Below are positions 50,729 through 59,364 of a DNA stretch of 62,542 nucleotides, in pieces. Each line of letters starts with the position of its first letter. The stretch's first letter is position 1. The notes beneath the pieces were generated by a model that saw only the letters and a list, made by a program, of their open reading frames with translations, was not told where the DNA came from and did not search any database. The position numbers and the translations under genes are program-made. The stretch spans positions 1 to 62,542 of the forward strand of contig JABXHW010000028.1 in assembly GCA_013373425.1 (NCBI GenBank). Reading direction: 5' to 3'. This stretch comes from Flavobacteriia bacterium. Lineage in GTDB: Bacteria; Bacteroidota; Bacteroidia; Flavobacteriales; Schleiferiaceae.

Positions 50729-51862
50729 TTAGTTCCCGAACATATCTTTTACTCTGTCGAAGAAGCCTTTGTCGTGTCTTCCCGGACTCGGCTGAAAGTT
50801 TTCAGCTTCCTCCAGTTGACTCATCAATTTCTTCTCTTCAGCAGAAAGTTTCTTAGGAGTCCATACGTTCAAGTGAACGAGTAAATCTCCGGTTCCATAT
50901 CCTTCTACGCTTGGTAGACCTTTGCCTTTGAGGCGAAGAACTTTACCGCTTTGTGTTCCAGCATCAACCTTAATTCTCGCCTTTCCACTTACGGTTGGGA
51001 TATCTACTGAGCCACCCATAGCCGCTGTAGGGAAGGAGATGTACATGTCATAGTGCAAGTTGTTGCCATCGCGCTTGAAGTCCTTGTGCTCTTCTTCTTC
51101 GATAAGCACCATGAGGTCGCCTGCAGGAGCTCCCATAGGGCCTTCATTTCCCTTTCCAGAAACACGAAGCTGCATACCGTCCATTACACCTGCTGGAATC
51201 TTAATAGATACCGTCTCATCCTTGCGCTCAAGACCGTCAGGACCTACACCAGCAGGACGATTCTCTACAATCTTACCGGAACCCTGACATGTTGGACACG
51301 CACTCGCAGTGCGCATTTGTCCGAGAATGGTGTTCTGAACGCGCTGCACTTGGCCGGTTCCGTGGCAAGTAGTACACGTTTTAAAGGTCAGTCCATCAGC
51401 AGCAATCGCTCGCTTGATTTTGATTTTCTTCTCAACGCCATTAGCAATCTCTTCGAGTGTAAGTCGAACGCGCACTCTGAGGTTACTTCCTCTGCGCTGA
51501 CGAGTTCCGCCACCGCCACCGAAGCCGCCAAATCCGCCTCCGCCGCCACCAAAGGCTCCGCCGAAGATATCGCCGAAGTGACTGAAGATGTCGTCCATAG
51601 ACATGCCTCCGCCTCCGAAGCCACCGCCAGCACCCTGACCGAAGGCTTGGTGTCCGAAGCGATCGTACTTCTGGCGCTTCTCTGCGTTGCTCAACACCTC
51701 ATAAGCTTCCGCTGCATCCTTAAACTTTTGTTCCGCTTCAGGATTGTCAGGATTCTTGTCGGGGTGGTACTTAATCGCAAGTTTGCGGTACGCCTTCTTG
51801 ATTTCGTCCTGAGATGCGCTTTTGCTTACGCCGAGTATGTCGTAAAAGTCTTGTTTAGCCAT
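50729..51862 (-). CDS. dnaJ: Chaperone DnaJ with only two CxxCxGxG motifs
   Basis: The 377-residue co-chaperone stimulates DnaK ATPase and delivers substrates. The J-domain has [16 protein letters not shown] with the HPD loop near residue 32. A long Gly/Phe-rich region (about 70-125) follows. The zinc region has only CTTCHGTG and CPTCQGSG, four cysteines in all; canonical DnaJ has four such motifs (eight cysteines). A C-terminal substrate-binding domain ends with a short helical tail. The two-motif form is known in some flavobacteria. Gene lies 5 bases downstream of grpE and ends at a hairpin terminator. Confidence 0.96.
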   Translation of the reverse strand: MAKQDFYDILGVSKSASQDEIKKAYRKLAIKYHPDKNPDNPEAEQKFKDAAEAYEVLSNAEKRQKYDRFGHQAFGQGAGGGFGGGGMSMDDIFSHFGDIFGGAFGGGGGGFGGFGGGGGTRQRRGSNLRVRVRLTLEEIANGVEKKIKIKRAIAADGLTFKTCTTCHGTGQVQRVQNTILGQMRTASACPTCQGSGKIVENRPAGVGPDGLERKDETVSIKIPAGVMDGMQLRVSGKGNEGPMGAPAGDLMVLIEEEEHKDFKRDGNNLHYDMYISFPTAAMGGSVDIPTVSGKARIKVDAGTQSGKVLRLKGKGLPSVEGYGTGDLLVHLNVWTPKKLSAEEKKLMSQLEEAENFQPSPGRHDKGFFDRVKDMFGN

Positions 51863-51867
51863 GTCGC

Positions 51868-52455
51868 TTAGCTTTCAGCTTCACCATCAGCCACTACCAC
51901 TTTGGCGTAGCGTAGGATTTTATCACCCAAGCGATAACCCGCTTCGATTTCGTCCACAACCTTGCCCTTCATATCTGGAGTAGGTGCGGGAATTTTGGTG
52001 ATAGCTTCCATTTCTTCAACGTCGAACTTCTTGCCGATAGTCGACTCCATTGGAGTGAGTCCTTTCTGGCGAAGAGTTTCGTTGAGTTTAGAATGTATCA
52101 ATGAAATGCCCTTTGCCGTTTCTGATTCAGCTTCGGTTTCAGGTACATTTTTGAGTGCACGTTGGAAATCATCTAAGATGGGGAGCAATGCGCTGAGCAC
52201 ATCTTTATTGGCAGTAGTAGCCAGCTCTACACGCTCGCGTGCATTTCTCTTACGGAAGTTTTCGAACTCAGCATACAGACGAAGATTCTGGTTCTTCAAG
52301 TCTTCAACTTCGCCGCGAAGCTTGTCCACCTCGCTCACTTCCTCTTTCGTATCTGTAGTCTCCTCCTTCGATTCTGAAGCAGTGTCTACATGCTCTTCTG
52401 TAGCTTTGATTTCTTCTTGTGCTGTGTTTTCCACTTTATCGCTCTTCTTGCTCAT
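51868..52455 (-). CDS. grpE: Nucleotide exchange factor GrpE
   Basis: A 195-residue protein that releases ADP from DnaK. The N-terminal third is acidic and disordered ([19 protein letters not shown]), the middle is a long coiled coil ([33 protein letters not shown] is the family's signature helix), and the end is the beta domain ([20 protein letters not shown], a near-invariant GrpE block). It precedes dnaJ in a two-gene operon with a canonical promoter about 45 bases upstream. Confidence 0.97.
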   Translation of the reverse strand: MSKKSDKVENTAQEEIKATEEHVDTASESKEETTDTKEEVSEVDKLRGEVEDLKNQNLRLYAEFENFRKRNARERVELATTANKDVLSALLPILDDFQRALKNVPETEAESETAKGISLIHSKLNETLRQKGLTPMESTIGKKFDVEEMEAITKIPAPTPDMKGKVVDEIEAGYRLGDKILRYAKVVVADGEAES

Positions 52456-52499
52456 CTTCTGATTGTATTACGCGAATTTCACACGCGTCAAAAGGTTGG

Positions 52500-52531
52500 C
52501 AAAGGTAGTGCCATCCACCAGATTACGCCAA
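52500..52531 (-). promoter_or_regulatory. Promoter of the grpE-dnaJ operon
   Basis: On the minus strand TTG (52531-52529), 21 bases, TACCTTTG (52507-52500), which fits TTG-N17-23-TAnnTTTG. The -7 box is 45 bases before the grpE start. CTGACA occurs twice just upstream (52534 and 52557 on the plus strand); whether this is a heat-shock site is open. Confidence 0.72.
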
Positions 52532-52589
52532 TCTGACAGAGCTAAAAAGATGGAAACTGACAAGACTTTAGAAAGCCTCGGCTATCCTG

Positions 52590-53147
52590 TCACTTCGTTA
52601 GTCCAGCAAGCAAAGATGGAAGCTGACTGCCACGTACGTTTCCGTAGATCAATCGGCCTTCACCGTCGATAAGGAAGGCGGAAGGAATGGAGTTCACATT
52701 GTAGAGTTCGGCATGCGCTGATCCCCAGCCGCGAAGGTCGCTAATGTGATTTGGCCAAGTTTGATTCAATCGAGCGATGGCGTTCGTCCAAGCTGATTTA
52801 CGTTGGTCGAGTGATACAGAGAATACAGTAAACCCTTCGCCTCCTTGGAAGCTGTCGTCTTTGTATTCGTTGTAAGCAGTCACCACGTGGGGCATATCGT
52901 TCACACATGGTCGACACCAAGAAGCCCAAAAGTCGATGAACACCACTTTACCTCTAAGGTCGCTCAACTTGATGATTTCTCCGCTTGGAGTTCTTCCTTC
53001 AAGGTCTGGAACCACTTCTCCAACTTGAATCACCTTGGCTTCTTCTTCTGGAGTTGCAGGTGCGTTGCTAGCGGTGTAATTGTTGTAAACGCCTAGGCCG
53101 ATTAGGGCGGCTGCGGTGGTTATCTTTAGTGCGTTTTGAATCTTCAT
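52590..53147 (-). CDS. TlpA-like thiol:disulfide oxidoreductase
   Basis: A 185-residue protein with an N-terminal signal anchor (ITTAAALIGLGVYNNYTAS) and a thioredoxin-like domain of the AhpC/TSA-Redoxin type. The active site is DFWASWCRPCVNDMP with Cys78-Arg-Pro-Cys81, and the cis-proline is in NSIPSAFLID. Short insertion SFQGGEGFTVFSVSLDQRKSAW is typical of TlpA/ResA. It would reduce disulfides in the periplasm, for example in cytochrome or outer-membrane protein maturation. It follows murA after 14 bases on the same strand, so it may be the last gene of the uvrD-DUF4290-murA unit. Confidence 0.9.
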   Translation of the reverse strand: MKIQNALKITTAAALIGLGVYNNYTASNAPATPEEEAKVIQVGEVVPDLEGRTPSGEIIKLSDLRGKVVFIDFWASWCRPCVNDMPHVVTAYNEYKDDSFQGGEGFTVFSVSLDQRKSAWTNAIARLNQTWPNHISDLRGWGSAHAELYNVNSIPSAFLIDGEGRLIYGNVRGSQLPSLLAGLTK

Positions 53148-53161
53148 GGCGTGCTTTTTTG

Positions 53162-54472
53162 TTAATCCAATCTGACAATTTCCGCGCCAATCTTTCTCAA
53201 TCTCTCATCGATACGCTCATACCCACGGTCGATTTGCTCGATGTTGTGGATGGTTGAAGTTCCTTCAGCGCTCAAAGCAGCAATGAGAAGAGAAATACCG
53301 GCACGAATGTCTGGTGAAGTCATAGTCGTTCCACGGAGCGGATACTTACGTTCCAATCCAATAACTGTTGCTCGGTGCGGATCACAAAGGATGATTTGTG
53401 CACCCATGTCAATCAGTTTATCCACGAAGAACAAACGACTTTCGAACATCTTTTGATGTACTAGAACGCTGCCCTTTGCTTGTGTGGCAACTACTAGAAT
53501 GATACTGAGTAGGTCAGGTGTGAAGCCTGGCCAAGGTGCGTCAGCGATGGTTAGAATACTACCGTCGATGAAGGTGTCGATTTCGTATGAATCTTGAGCT
53601 GGAATGTATATGTCGTTTCCTCTGCGCTCCAATTTGATACCGAGCTTGCGGAACACATCTGGAATCACTCCTAATTCATCGTACTCAGCATTCTTGATTG
53701 TAAGCTCACTTTGTGTCATGGCCGCTAGACCAATCCATGAGCCCACTTCAATCATGTCGGGAAGCATACGGTGTTCGCAACCTCCGAGCGCTTCAACGCC
53801 TTCGATGTGAAGCATGTTTGAACCGATACCATCGATTTTAGCTCCCATTCGAACGAGCATTTTACAGAGCTGTTGGAGATAAGGTTCACAAGCTGCATTG
53901 TAAATGGTCGTCTTGCCATCAGCTAGAACTGCAGCCATGACGATGTTTGCTGTTCCTGTTACTGAAGCTTCATCCAAGAGCATGTACGCGCCTCTCAGTC
54001 CGTTTGGAGCTTCAACACCATAAAAGTCCGAACCTTCTTCATAAACGAATTCTGCTCCAAGTCTTTGAAAACCAATAAAGTGGGTGTCGAGTCGACGACG
54101 GCCAATTTTGTCTCCACCTGGTTTCGGGATGTAGCCCTTACCAAATCGAGCGAGTAGTGGACCTACAATCATGATGGACCCTCGAAGGGCTCCACCTCGC
54201 TCACGAAACTCTGGTGAGAAGAGGTAATTCAGATTGATGTCGTCTGCCTGGAAAGTGTATTCACCTTGGCCTTTCTTGCGAATCTTAACGCCCAGATCTT
54301 CTAGAATGTCAATCAATTTGTTGACATCGCGGATATCTGGAATGTTCGAGATTGTGATTTCTTCATCCGTTAGTAAAACGGCGCATAGGATTTGAAGTGC
54401 TTCGTTCTTTGCGCCTTGAGGAGTGATTTCGCCGTTGAGCTTCTTTCCTCCTTGGATTTGAAATGTGGCCAT
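53162..54472 (-). CDS. murA: UDP-N-acetylglucosamine 1-carboxyvinyltransferase with Asp in place of the catalytic Cys
   Basis: The 436-residue enzyme attaches enolpyruvate to UDP-GlcNAc, the first committed step of peptidoglycan synthesis. Two inverse EPSP-synthase-like domains are present: GGKKLNGEITPQGAKNEALQ at the start, LRGSIMIVGPLLARFG, the loop IPKPGGDKIGRRRLDTHFIG, TGTANIVMAAVLADG, and IADAPWPGFTPDLLSIIL. The mobile loop carries Asp121 where E. coli MurA has Cys115. The Cys-to-Asp form is known to be active and resistant to fosfomycin in other bacteria. It lies 25 bases from the DUF4290 gene on the same strand. Confidence 0.96.
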   Translation of the reverse strand: MATFQIQGGKKLNGEITPQGAKNEALQILCAVLLTDEEITISNIPDIRDVNKLIDILEDLGVKIRKKGQGEYTFQADDINLNYLFSPEFRERGGALRGSIMIVGPLLARFGKGYIPKPGGDKIGRRRLDTHFIGFQRLGAEFVYEEGSDFYGVEAPNGLRGAYMLLDEASVTGTANIVMAAVLADGKTTIYNAACEPYLQQLCKMLVRMGAKIDGIGSNMLHIEGVEALGGCEHRMLPDMIEVGSWIGLAAMTQSELTIKNAEYDELGVIPDVFRKLGIKLERRGNDIYIPAQDSYEIDTFIDGSILTIADAPWPGFTPDLLSIILVVATQAKGSVLVHQKMFESRLFFVDKLIDMGAQIILCDPHRATVIGLERKYPLRGTTMTSPDIRAGISLLIAALSAEGTSTIHNIEQIDRGYERIDERLRKIGAEIVRLD

Positions 54473-54497
54473 CTAGGTTGTGTGCTTTTGAGGTTGA

Positions 54498-55145
54498 CTA
54501 TTTCTTGCGTTTCGTGCGGCTCTTCTTCTTTCTTCGGTTCTTGCTCGATGAACTGCTCGCCGTCGTGGATGACGGGAGAACGAGTTCATTGGAGAGTTCG
54601 ATGCCTTCTATATCGAGCTTTCCTTGAGACAATACCTTCAGTTCCTGAAGAATGATAGCGTCGTCAACCGTGTCTTTATTCCATGTCAGATAACTGCGCT
54701 TCATTTGATTCGCAATCTGACGAATGAGTTCTTTTTGTTCTTCTCCTTCCTTTCCTTCTGCTTCCGTGATGAGCTGGCGAACGATGTGCCCATAGTGACG
54801 CATTTTGTAAGTGCGTGCGGGGTATTCGAGCTGCTCTGGTCGACCAGCGAAGGTCTCAGCCGTTGGGATGGGATAAGGTGAGTCTACATCAAGCTTAAAG
54901 TCACTCATGATGAATAAGTGATCCCAAAGCTTGTGCTTAAAATCGGGGGTGTCTCGAAGATGAGGATTGAGGTTGCCAATCACATCGATAATGGATTGTG
55001 CTACCGCATTGCGCTTCTCGCGATCTTCGATAGTCATACAGTGCTCAACCATTCGGTGGACATTTCTCCCGTACTCCGGGATGGCCAGGTCGGGGCGATC
55101 TGTATTGTATTCCACATCCGGGATGTGGCTTAAATCTTTCGTCAT
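54498..55145 (-). CDS. DUF4290 domain protein
   Basis: A 215-residue cytoplasmic protein; ATG 55145 is preferred to a TTG 6 bases upstream. The opening, DVEYNTDRPDLAIPEYGRNV, and the block NLNPHLRDTPDFKHKLWDHL are characteristic of DUF4290, found in Bacteroidota next to murA. The middle has FKLDVDSPYPIPTAE and a helical RMS-like section (KRSYLTWNKDTVDDAII). The C-terminal tail is disordered and strongly basic (SSSKNRRKKKSRTKRKK), suggestive of nucleic acid or membrane contact. Function is unknown. Spaced 12 bases from the helicase gene and 25 from murA. Confidence 0.93.
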   Translation of the reverse strand: MTKDLSHIPDVEYNTDRPDLAIPEYGRNVHRMVEHCMTIEDREKRNAVAQSIIDVIGNLNPHLRDTPDFKHKLWDHLFIMSDFKLDVDSPYPIPTAETFAGRPEQLEYPARTYKMRHYGHIVRQLITEAEGKEGEEQKELIRQIANQMKRSYLTWNKDTVDDAIILQELKVLSQGKLDIEGIELSNELVLPSSTTASSSSSKNRRKKKSRTKRKK

Positions 55146-55157
55146 GTTCAATTTGTC

Positions 55158-57527
55158 TTAGCTCTTGCGAGCCTTCTGCAATTTAGCAAACTTCAATAGA
55201 AGGCGCTTTTCCCCAGCGTTATCAAAAAAGATGATGGCCTTCCTGTCTGCTCCTGTGCCATTGATCTCCTTAACTGTACCCAACCCGAAGCGATCGTGAA
55301 TCACACGAGTGCCTTTTTCTAGATCCTCCGGAGCACCACTGTCTGCTCCAGATGAGTGCATGTCTGATACACTTTTGAGCTTTTGGTGCTTCTTTGGAGG
55401 AACGATTGGCTTGTCCTCTTGTTGAGCATTGGCATTCTTTCTTTGAAACTTCGGTTTTCCACCAAAATTGTCATTTCCTTTCGACACAGTTCTACTTTTT
55501 TCAGGCGACCCAAATGCTGCGGTAACTTCGCTTGGCGGAGTGTAGAAACCACTGAATTCAGGAACGCGAATATCTAGGTGTTTTTCGTCTATTTCTTCAA
55601 TAAAACGACTCGGTTCACAGTCGATGAGCTTACCCCAGCGATAGCGAACGTGGGCGTAAGTTAAGAAAGCTCTTTTTTCTGCACGAGTCAAGGCTACATA
55701 GAAAAGGCGACGTTCCTCTTCTAAGTCGGAGCGCGTATTCATCGACATCATTGATGGGAAGAGGTTTTCTTCCATACCTACAATGTACACATACGGGAAC
55801 TCCAATCCCTTAGCCAAGTGGATGGTCATCAAGTTTACCTTGTTCACGTCATCCGGATCATCCTTGTCTACATCCGTAAGCAAAGCGATATCTTGAAGGA
55901 AGTACGGCAAGGAAGCGTCTCCATCTTCCAACTGCTGTTGCTGTTCCGTAAAGTCCTTGATGCCATTCAGCAATTCTTGAATGTTCTCATACTTCGAAAT
56001 TCCTTCCGGAGTCTTATCCTCCGAGAAAGTTTTAATCAAGCCTGAAGTTTTAGAGATATGCGCCGCAACATCAAATGCATTGTGTTTTGCTGCTAATACT
56101 CCATAACTCTTGATTTGCTCTACAAAATCGAGAATTCGCTTTTGTGTAGGCTTGTTGATACCGGTCTGATAGAGGTAGATGTTCTCACACACCTCCCACA
56201 AATTCTTCCCTTGGTCGTTGGCTACATTAGTCAATCGAGCCATGGTTGTATCACCAATTCCTCGAGCTGGATAATTGATCACACGACGGAAGGCTTCTTC
56301 GTCCGCTGGGTTGATAGCAAGCCTGAAATAGGCGAGGAGGTCTTTGATTTCCTTTCGCTGATAGAAGCTCAAGCCGCCGTAGATGCGGTAGGGGATGTTG
56401 CGCTTGCGAAGCGCGTCCTCAAATGCACGTGACTGAGAATTGGTTCGATAGAGAATACAGAATGAATTCCATGGCTCATGCTCACGTTGGTGCTCTTCAA
56501 AGATGTTTGAAGCTACCCAGTTTCCTTCGTCGCTGTCACTTACTGCTTTATGAACGACAATCTTCTCTCCAGAATCATTGTCGGTCCACACATCCTTTTC
56601 AAGCTGATCTTTGTTCTTCTCGATAATGCTGTTGGCTGCCTGAACAATGTTCTTCGTTGAACGATAGTTCTGCTCTAGCTTGAAGACCTTTGCATCCGGA
56701 TAATCCTTCTGGAAGTTCAAGATGTTTCGGATGTTGGCGCCGCGGAAGGCGTAAATAGACTGAGCGTCATCACCAACCACACAAACGTTCTCGAATTTGG
56801 CAGCGAGTGCTTTTACAATCAGATACTGACTGTGGTTTGTATCCTGATACTCGTCCACCAAGATGTATCTAAATCTATCTTGATACTTGGCAAGAACGTC
56901 AGGGAAGCGGTGCAAAAGTTCGTTCGTCTTCAAAAGTAGATCGTCGAAATCCATTGCGCCTGCTCGGAAGCAGCGTTCCGTATACGCCAAGTAGAGTTGA
57001 CCCATCATTGGCATACGAGCGGAATCGTCGGCTTCTTGTAAATCGGCTCTGCTCTGATACACCTTTGGGGTAATCAGGTTATTCTTATAGCTTGAAATAC
57101 GACCTTGAACCGTTTTCGGCTTGTAGATGTCTTTGTCGAGGTTATTCTCTTTGATCAACTGAGTAATCACTTTTCGAGAATCCTCGCTATCGTAAATGGT
57201 GAAGTTGGAAGGGTATCCAAGGCGTTCTCCTTCAAATCGAAGGATTTTGGCGAACACAGAGTGGAAGGTTCCCATCCAAAGATTCTTCGCTTCACTTTCT
57301 CCTACGATAGAGGCAATACGTTCTTTCATTTCGCGCGCTGCCTTATTGGTAAAGGTGAGCGACAAGATTTGAAACGCATCGACTCCCTTCTCCATCAGGT
57401 GAGCGATTCGGTAGGTCAATACACGCGTTTTTCCAGAACCCGCCCCAGCTATCACCATCATTGGTCCTTCCGTAGCGAGTACGGCCTGCTTCTGGGCGTC
57501 GTTCAATTGGTCGATGTATGAACTCAA
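55158..57527 (-). CDS. UvrD/PcrA-type DNA helicase
   Basis: The 789-residue superfamily 1A helicase unwinds DNA 3' to 5' in repair and replication. Motif I AGAGSGKTRVLTYRI, Ia LTFTNKAAREM, II VDEYQDTNHSQY, III GDDAQSIYAFRGA, IV LEQNYRSTKNIVQAAN, V VNLMTIHLAKGLEF, VI EERRLFYVALTRAEKRAF are all present. The C-terminal end has the KGTRVIHDRFGLGTV block of PcrA. Start: ATG 57599 gives an odd 24-residue leader; a TATTTTTG -7 box (57567-57560) lies downstream of that ATG, so TTG 57527, giving MSSYIDQLNDAQKQAV like homologues, is preferred. Members of the PcrA/UvrD/Rep group are hard to split without a tree. Confidence 0.93.
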   Translation of the reverse strand: MSSYIDQLNDAQKQAVLATEGPMMVIAGAGSGKTRVLTYRIAHLMEKGVDAFQILSLTFTNKAAREMKERIASIVGESEAKNLWMGTFHSVFAKILRFEGERLGYPSNFTIYDSEDSRKVITQLIKENNLDKDIYKPKTVQGRISSYKNNLITPKVYQSRADLQEADDSARMPMMGQLYLAYTERCFRAGAMDFDDLLLKTNELLHRFPDVLAKYQDRFRYILVDEYQDTNHSQYLIVKALAAKFENVCVVGDDAQSIYAFRGANIRNILNFQKDYPDAKVFKLEQNYRSTKNIVQAANSIIEKNKDQLEKDVWTDNDSGEKIVVHKAVSDSDEGNWVASNIFEEHQREHEPWNSFCILYRTNSQSRAFEDALRKRNIPYRIYGGLSFYQRKEIKDLLAYFRLAINPADEEAFRRVINYPARGIGDTTMARLTNVANDQGKNLWEVCENIYLYQTGINKPTQKRILDFVEQIKSYGVLAAKHNAFDVAAHISKTSGLIKTFSEDKTPEGISKYENIQELLNGIKDFTEQQQQLEDGDASLPYFLQDIALLTDVDKDDPDDVNKVNLMTIHLAKGLEFPYVYIVGMEENLFPSMMSMNTRSDLEEERRLFYVALTRAEKRAFLTYAHVRYRWGKLIDCEPSRFIEEIDEKHLDIRVPEFSGFYTPPSEVTAAFGSPEKSRTVSKGNDNFGGKPKFQRKNANAQQEDKPIVPPKKHQKLKSVSDMHSSGADSGAPEDLEKGTRVIHDRFGLGTVKEINGTGADRKAIIFFDNAGEKRLLLKFAKLQKARKS

Positions 57528-57559
57528 TCTTAAAGTCTGTTTTTTAGAGTGAAAGGATA

Positions 57560-57567
57560 CAAAAATA
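57560..57567 (-). promoter_or_regulatory. Possible -7 element of the helicase gene
   Basis: TATTTTTG on the minus strand fits TAnnTTTG and lies 33 bases before the TTG start at 57527. No TTG is present 17-23 bases upstream of it, so only the -7 half is supported. It bears on the choice of start codon. Confidence 0.4.
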
Positions 57568-57708
57568 GGGAATCGAATTCGTGAATGCCTCTTGCTCAAG
57601 CATTAAAAAGAGGGTGTTTTTAACAATAGTGAATCGCAAGCTTGGGAGGCTCACTTACGAATGGAAGTGTATCGGACGCTCATTCTGAACTCACTTATGG
57701 AAGTTGAG

Positions 57709-57740
57709 TTGGGAAAGCCCGTAGTCAATTCGTAACTTTC
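57709..57740 (+). promoter_or_regulatory. Probable promoter of the T9SS type A cargo gene at 57764
   Basis: TTG (57709-57711), 21 bases, TAACTTTC (57733-57740); one mismatch to TTG-N17-23-TAnnTTTG. It lies 24 bases before the ATG. Confidence 0.5.
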
Positions 57741-57763
57741 ATGTTCACAGAAAATTTCGCTCT

Positions 57764-59134
57764 ATGAAGAAGCTACTATTCTCAGCGCTCGCAACACTTA
57801 CAACGCTAATTGCCTTTGGGTCACATTTGATGGGTGGGACAATCTATCTTACCTGCGCCGATGATCCAGCGACGGCCAATACTTATGAGTACACTATTAC
57901 TCTAGTTTTGATTCGTAATCAGAGTGGGGCCAGCGCACCATCAACTCCAACAATTGATATCTGGGGTTCTAATACTCCCAAGTATCAAATGACACTTAAC
58001 GCCCAGAGTACGATTCCCGTACCGGGACCAAGACCTTATGATATACATACCTACACAGGTACAGCTGCGCTTCCTGTCGGTCAACATCTTACAGTTGAAT
58101 GGAATTTGTGCTGTCGCCCAGCAGGCATGCTGAATTTGGGCAATGGACAAAACAGTGCGAGCTTTGCCTTTAGAATTGCAGCCGATATATCCACGATGGG
58201 CTCGGCTTGTAATGGAACTCCCATTCATATTGCTCCGATGTCCATTATATGGCCCAAACATATTCCATGGGCAATTGCCTACACAGCCTATGATTTTGAA
58301 GGCGACTCCATCCATTATAGCTTAGATACTAGTGATCCTGGGCCAAATGCAACTATGGCCTATGTGCATCCCTTCAGTACACCAACAGGTGGAGTTCAGA
58401 TCGGCCCAACGAGTGGTGTTTTCACTTATGAGGCGGATTCTGTAGGTTCGTTCAACACGGTAATCCGAATGGATGCCTATGATTCTGCGGGTGTTTGGAC
58501 GAGTACCAATAGAGCAGAAATGCACATAGAAGTAATAAACACTTCTAGCGGTTCCAACTCCCTGACATTCACTCCACCATCGAGTGTGGTGAATAATAGG
58601 TATCAGTTCAGAGTTGGAGTTCCAGATACCTTGGAGCTCTCTGCTCAAACCGCTGGTACGAATATCGATGCCACGTATTTTGTTCCTCCGAATGTCGATT
58701 TGAACAATATTTACTTCAACACAGAGATTTACAAGCAAGCGGCTACTGTTGATGTCGACTTCTCATGGACCCCTCAGGCAGGCCAGGAGGGAGAGGAGTT
58801 CCCTGTTGTCATTCGATTCCAAGGGGATGATTGGACTTATGATTATGTGTTTACAGTAGAAGGTGGAGCGAATAATATTGGGCTTGCAGAAGCGGATCGT
58901 CCGTCCGTTACTATTTACCCTAATCCGAGTTCAGGTCAGATAACTGTAGATTTCGATAGAAGCATGTCAAAAGTTCAAGTGCTAAATATGACGGGTCAAG
59001 TGGTTTTAACACGCGAAGTCAGTAGTAGTGCTCGCACAGTTCGTTTATCGGAGTTCCCTAATGCTGGACCTTATTTCATTCGACTTTTCGACAAGAATGG
59101 TGACGCATCATCGTATGTGGTCATTGTCGAGTAG
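57764..59134 (+). CDS. T9SS type A cargo with SHxxGG-type head domain, paralogue 1
   Basis: The 456-residue protein has a signal peptide (MKKLLFSALATLTTLIAFG) and then SHLMGGTIYLTCADDPATA. Further marks of the head domain: LTVEWNLCCRPAGMLNLG, ACNGTPIHIAP and YDFEGDSIHYSL. A second beta region (VVNNRYQFRVGVPDTLELSA, FSWTPQAGQEGEEFPVVIRF) leads to the C-terminal type A sorting domain from about residue 382: VTIYPNPSSGQITVDF, VLNMTGQVVLTREV, AGPYFIRLFDKNGDASSYVVIVE. Such domains direct export by T9SS and are removed, with possible anchoring to A-LPS. First of three tandem paralogues, each as its own transcription unit. The ligand is unknown. Confidence 0.92.
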   Translation: MKKLLFSALATLTTLIAFGSHLMGGTIYLTCADDPATANTYEYTITLVLIRNQSGASAPSTPTIDIWGSNTPKYQMTLNAQSTIPVPGPRPYDIHTYTGTAALPVGQHLTVEWNLCCRPAGMLNLGNGQNSASFAFRIAADISTMGSACNGTPIHIAPMSIIWPKHIPWAIAYTAYDFEGDSIHYSLDTSDPGPNATMAYVHPFSTPTGGVQIGPTSGVFTYEADSVGSFNTVIRMDAYDSAGVWTSTNRAEMHIEVINTSSGSNSLTFTPPSSVVNNRYQFRVGVPDTLELSAQTAGTNIDATYFVPPNVDLNNIYFNTEIYKQAATVDVDFSWTPQAGQEGEEFPVVIRFQGDDWTYDYVFTVEGGANNIGLAEADRPSVTIYPNPSSGQITVDFDRSMSKVQVLNMTGQVVLTREVSSSARTVRLSEFPNAGPYFIRLFDKNGDASSYVVIVE

Positions 59135-59153
59135 TCTGTTACAATCTTGATAT

Positions 59154-59190
59154 AACGCCCGCAACCTAAGAGTTGTGGGCGTTTTTGTTT
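59154..59190 (+). terminator. Intrinsic terminator after paralogue 1
   Basis: AACGCCCGCAAC (59154-59165), loop CTAAGA, GTTGTGGGCGTT (59172-59183) and a T-rich tail: a 12-base stem with one G-T pair. Confidence 0.9.
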
Positions 59191-59364
59191 TTACCTCAAT
59201 CCATATAGGAAGTGAAGAAGACCTCTTATCTGCCGATTAATGATTCAATCGCACCGTACACACATTCCCTATGGACAGCGATAGTCATTCCAATTACATT
59301 GCTCTCGCAACTGCTGATACATTCAGCGAAACTCTAGCTATTAACTCTTAAAATGCACTCGCAC

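Noticed and set aside
51053-51871. 272-residue plus-strand frame opposite dnaJ
   Set aside because: It is antisense to the strongly conserved J-domain and Gly-rich region of dnaJ; its composition reflects the reverse of Gly codons and it resembles no protein family.
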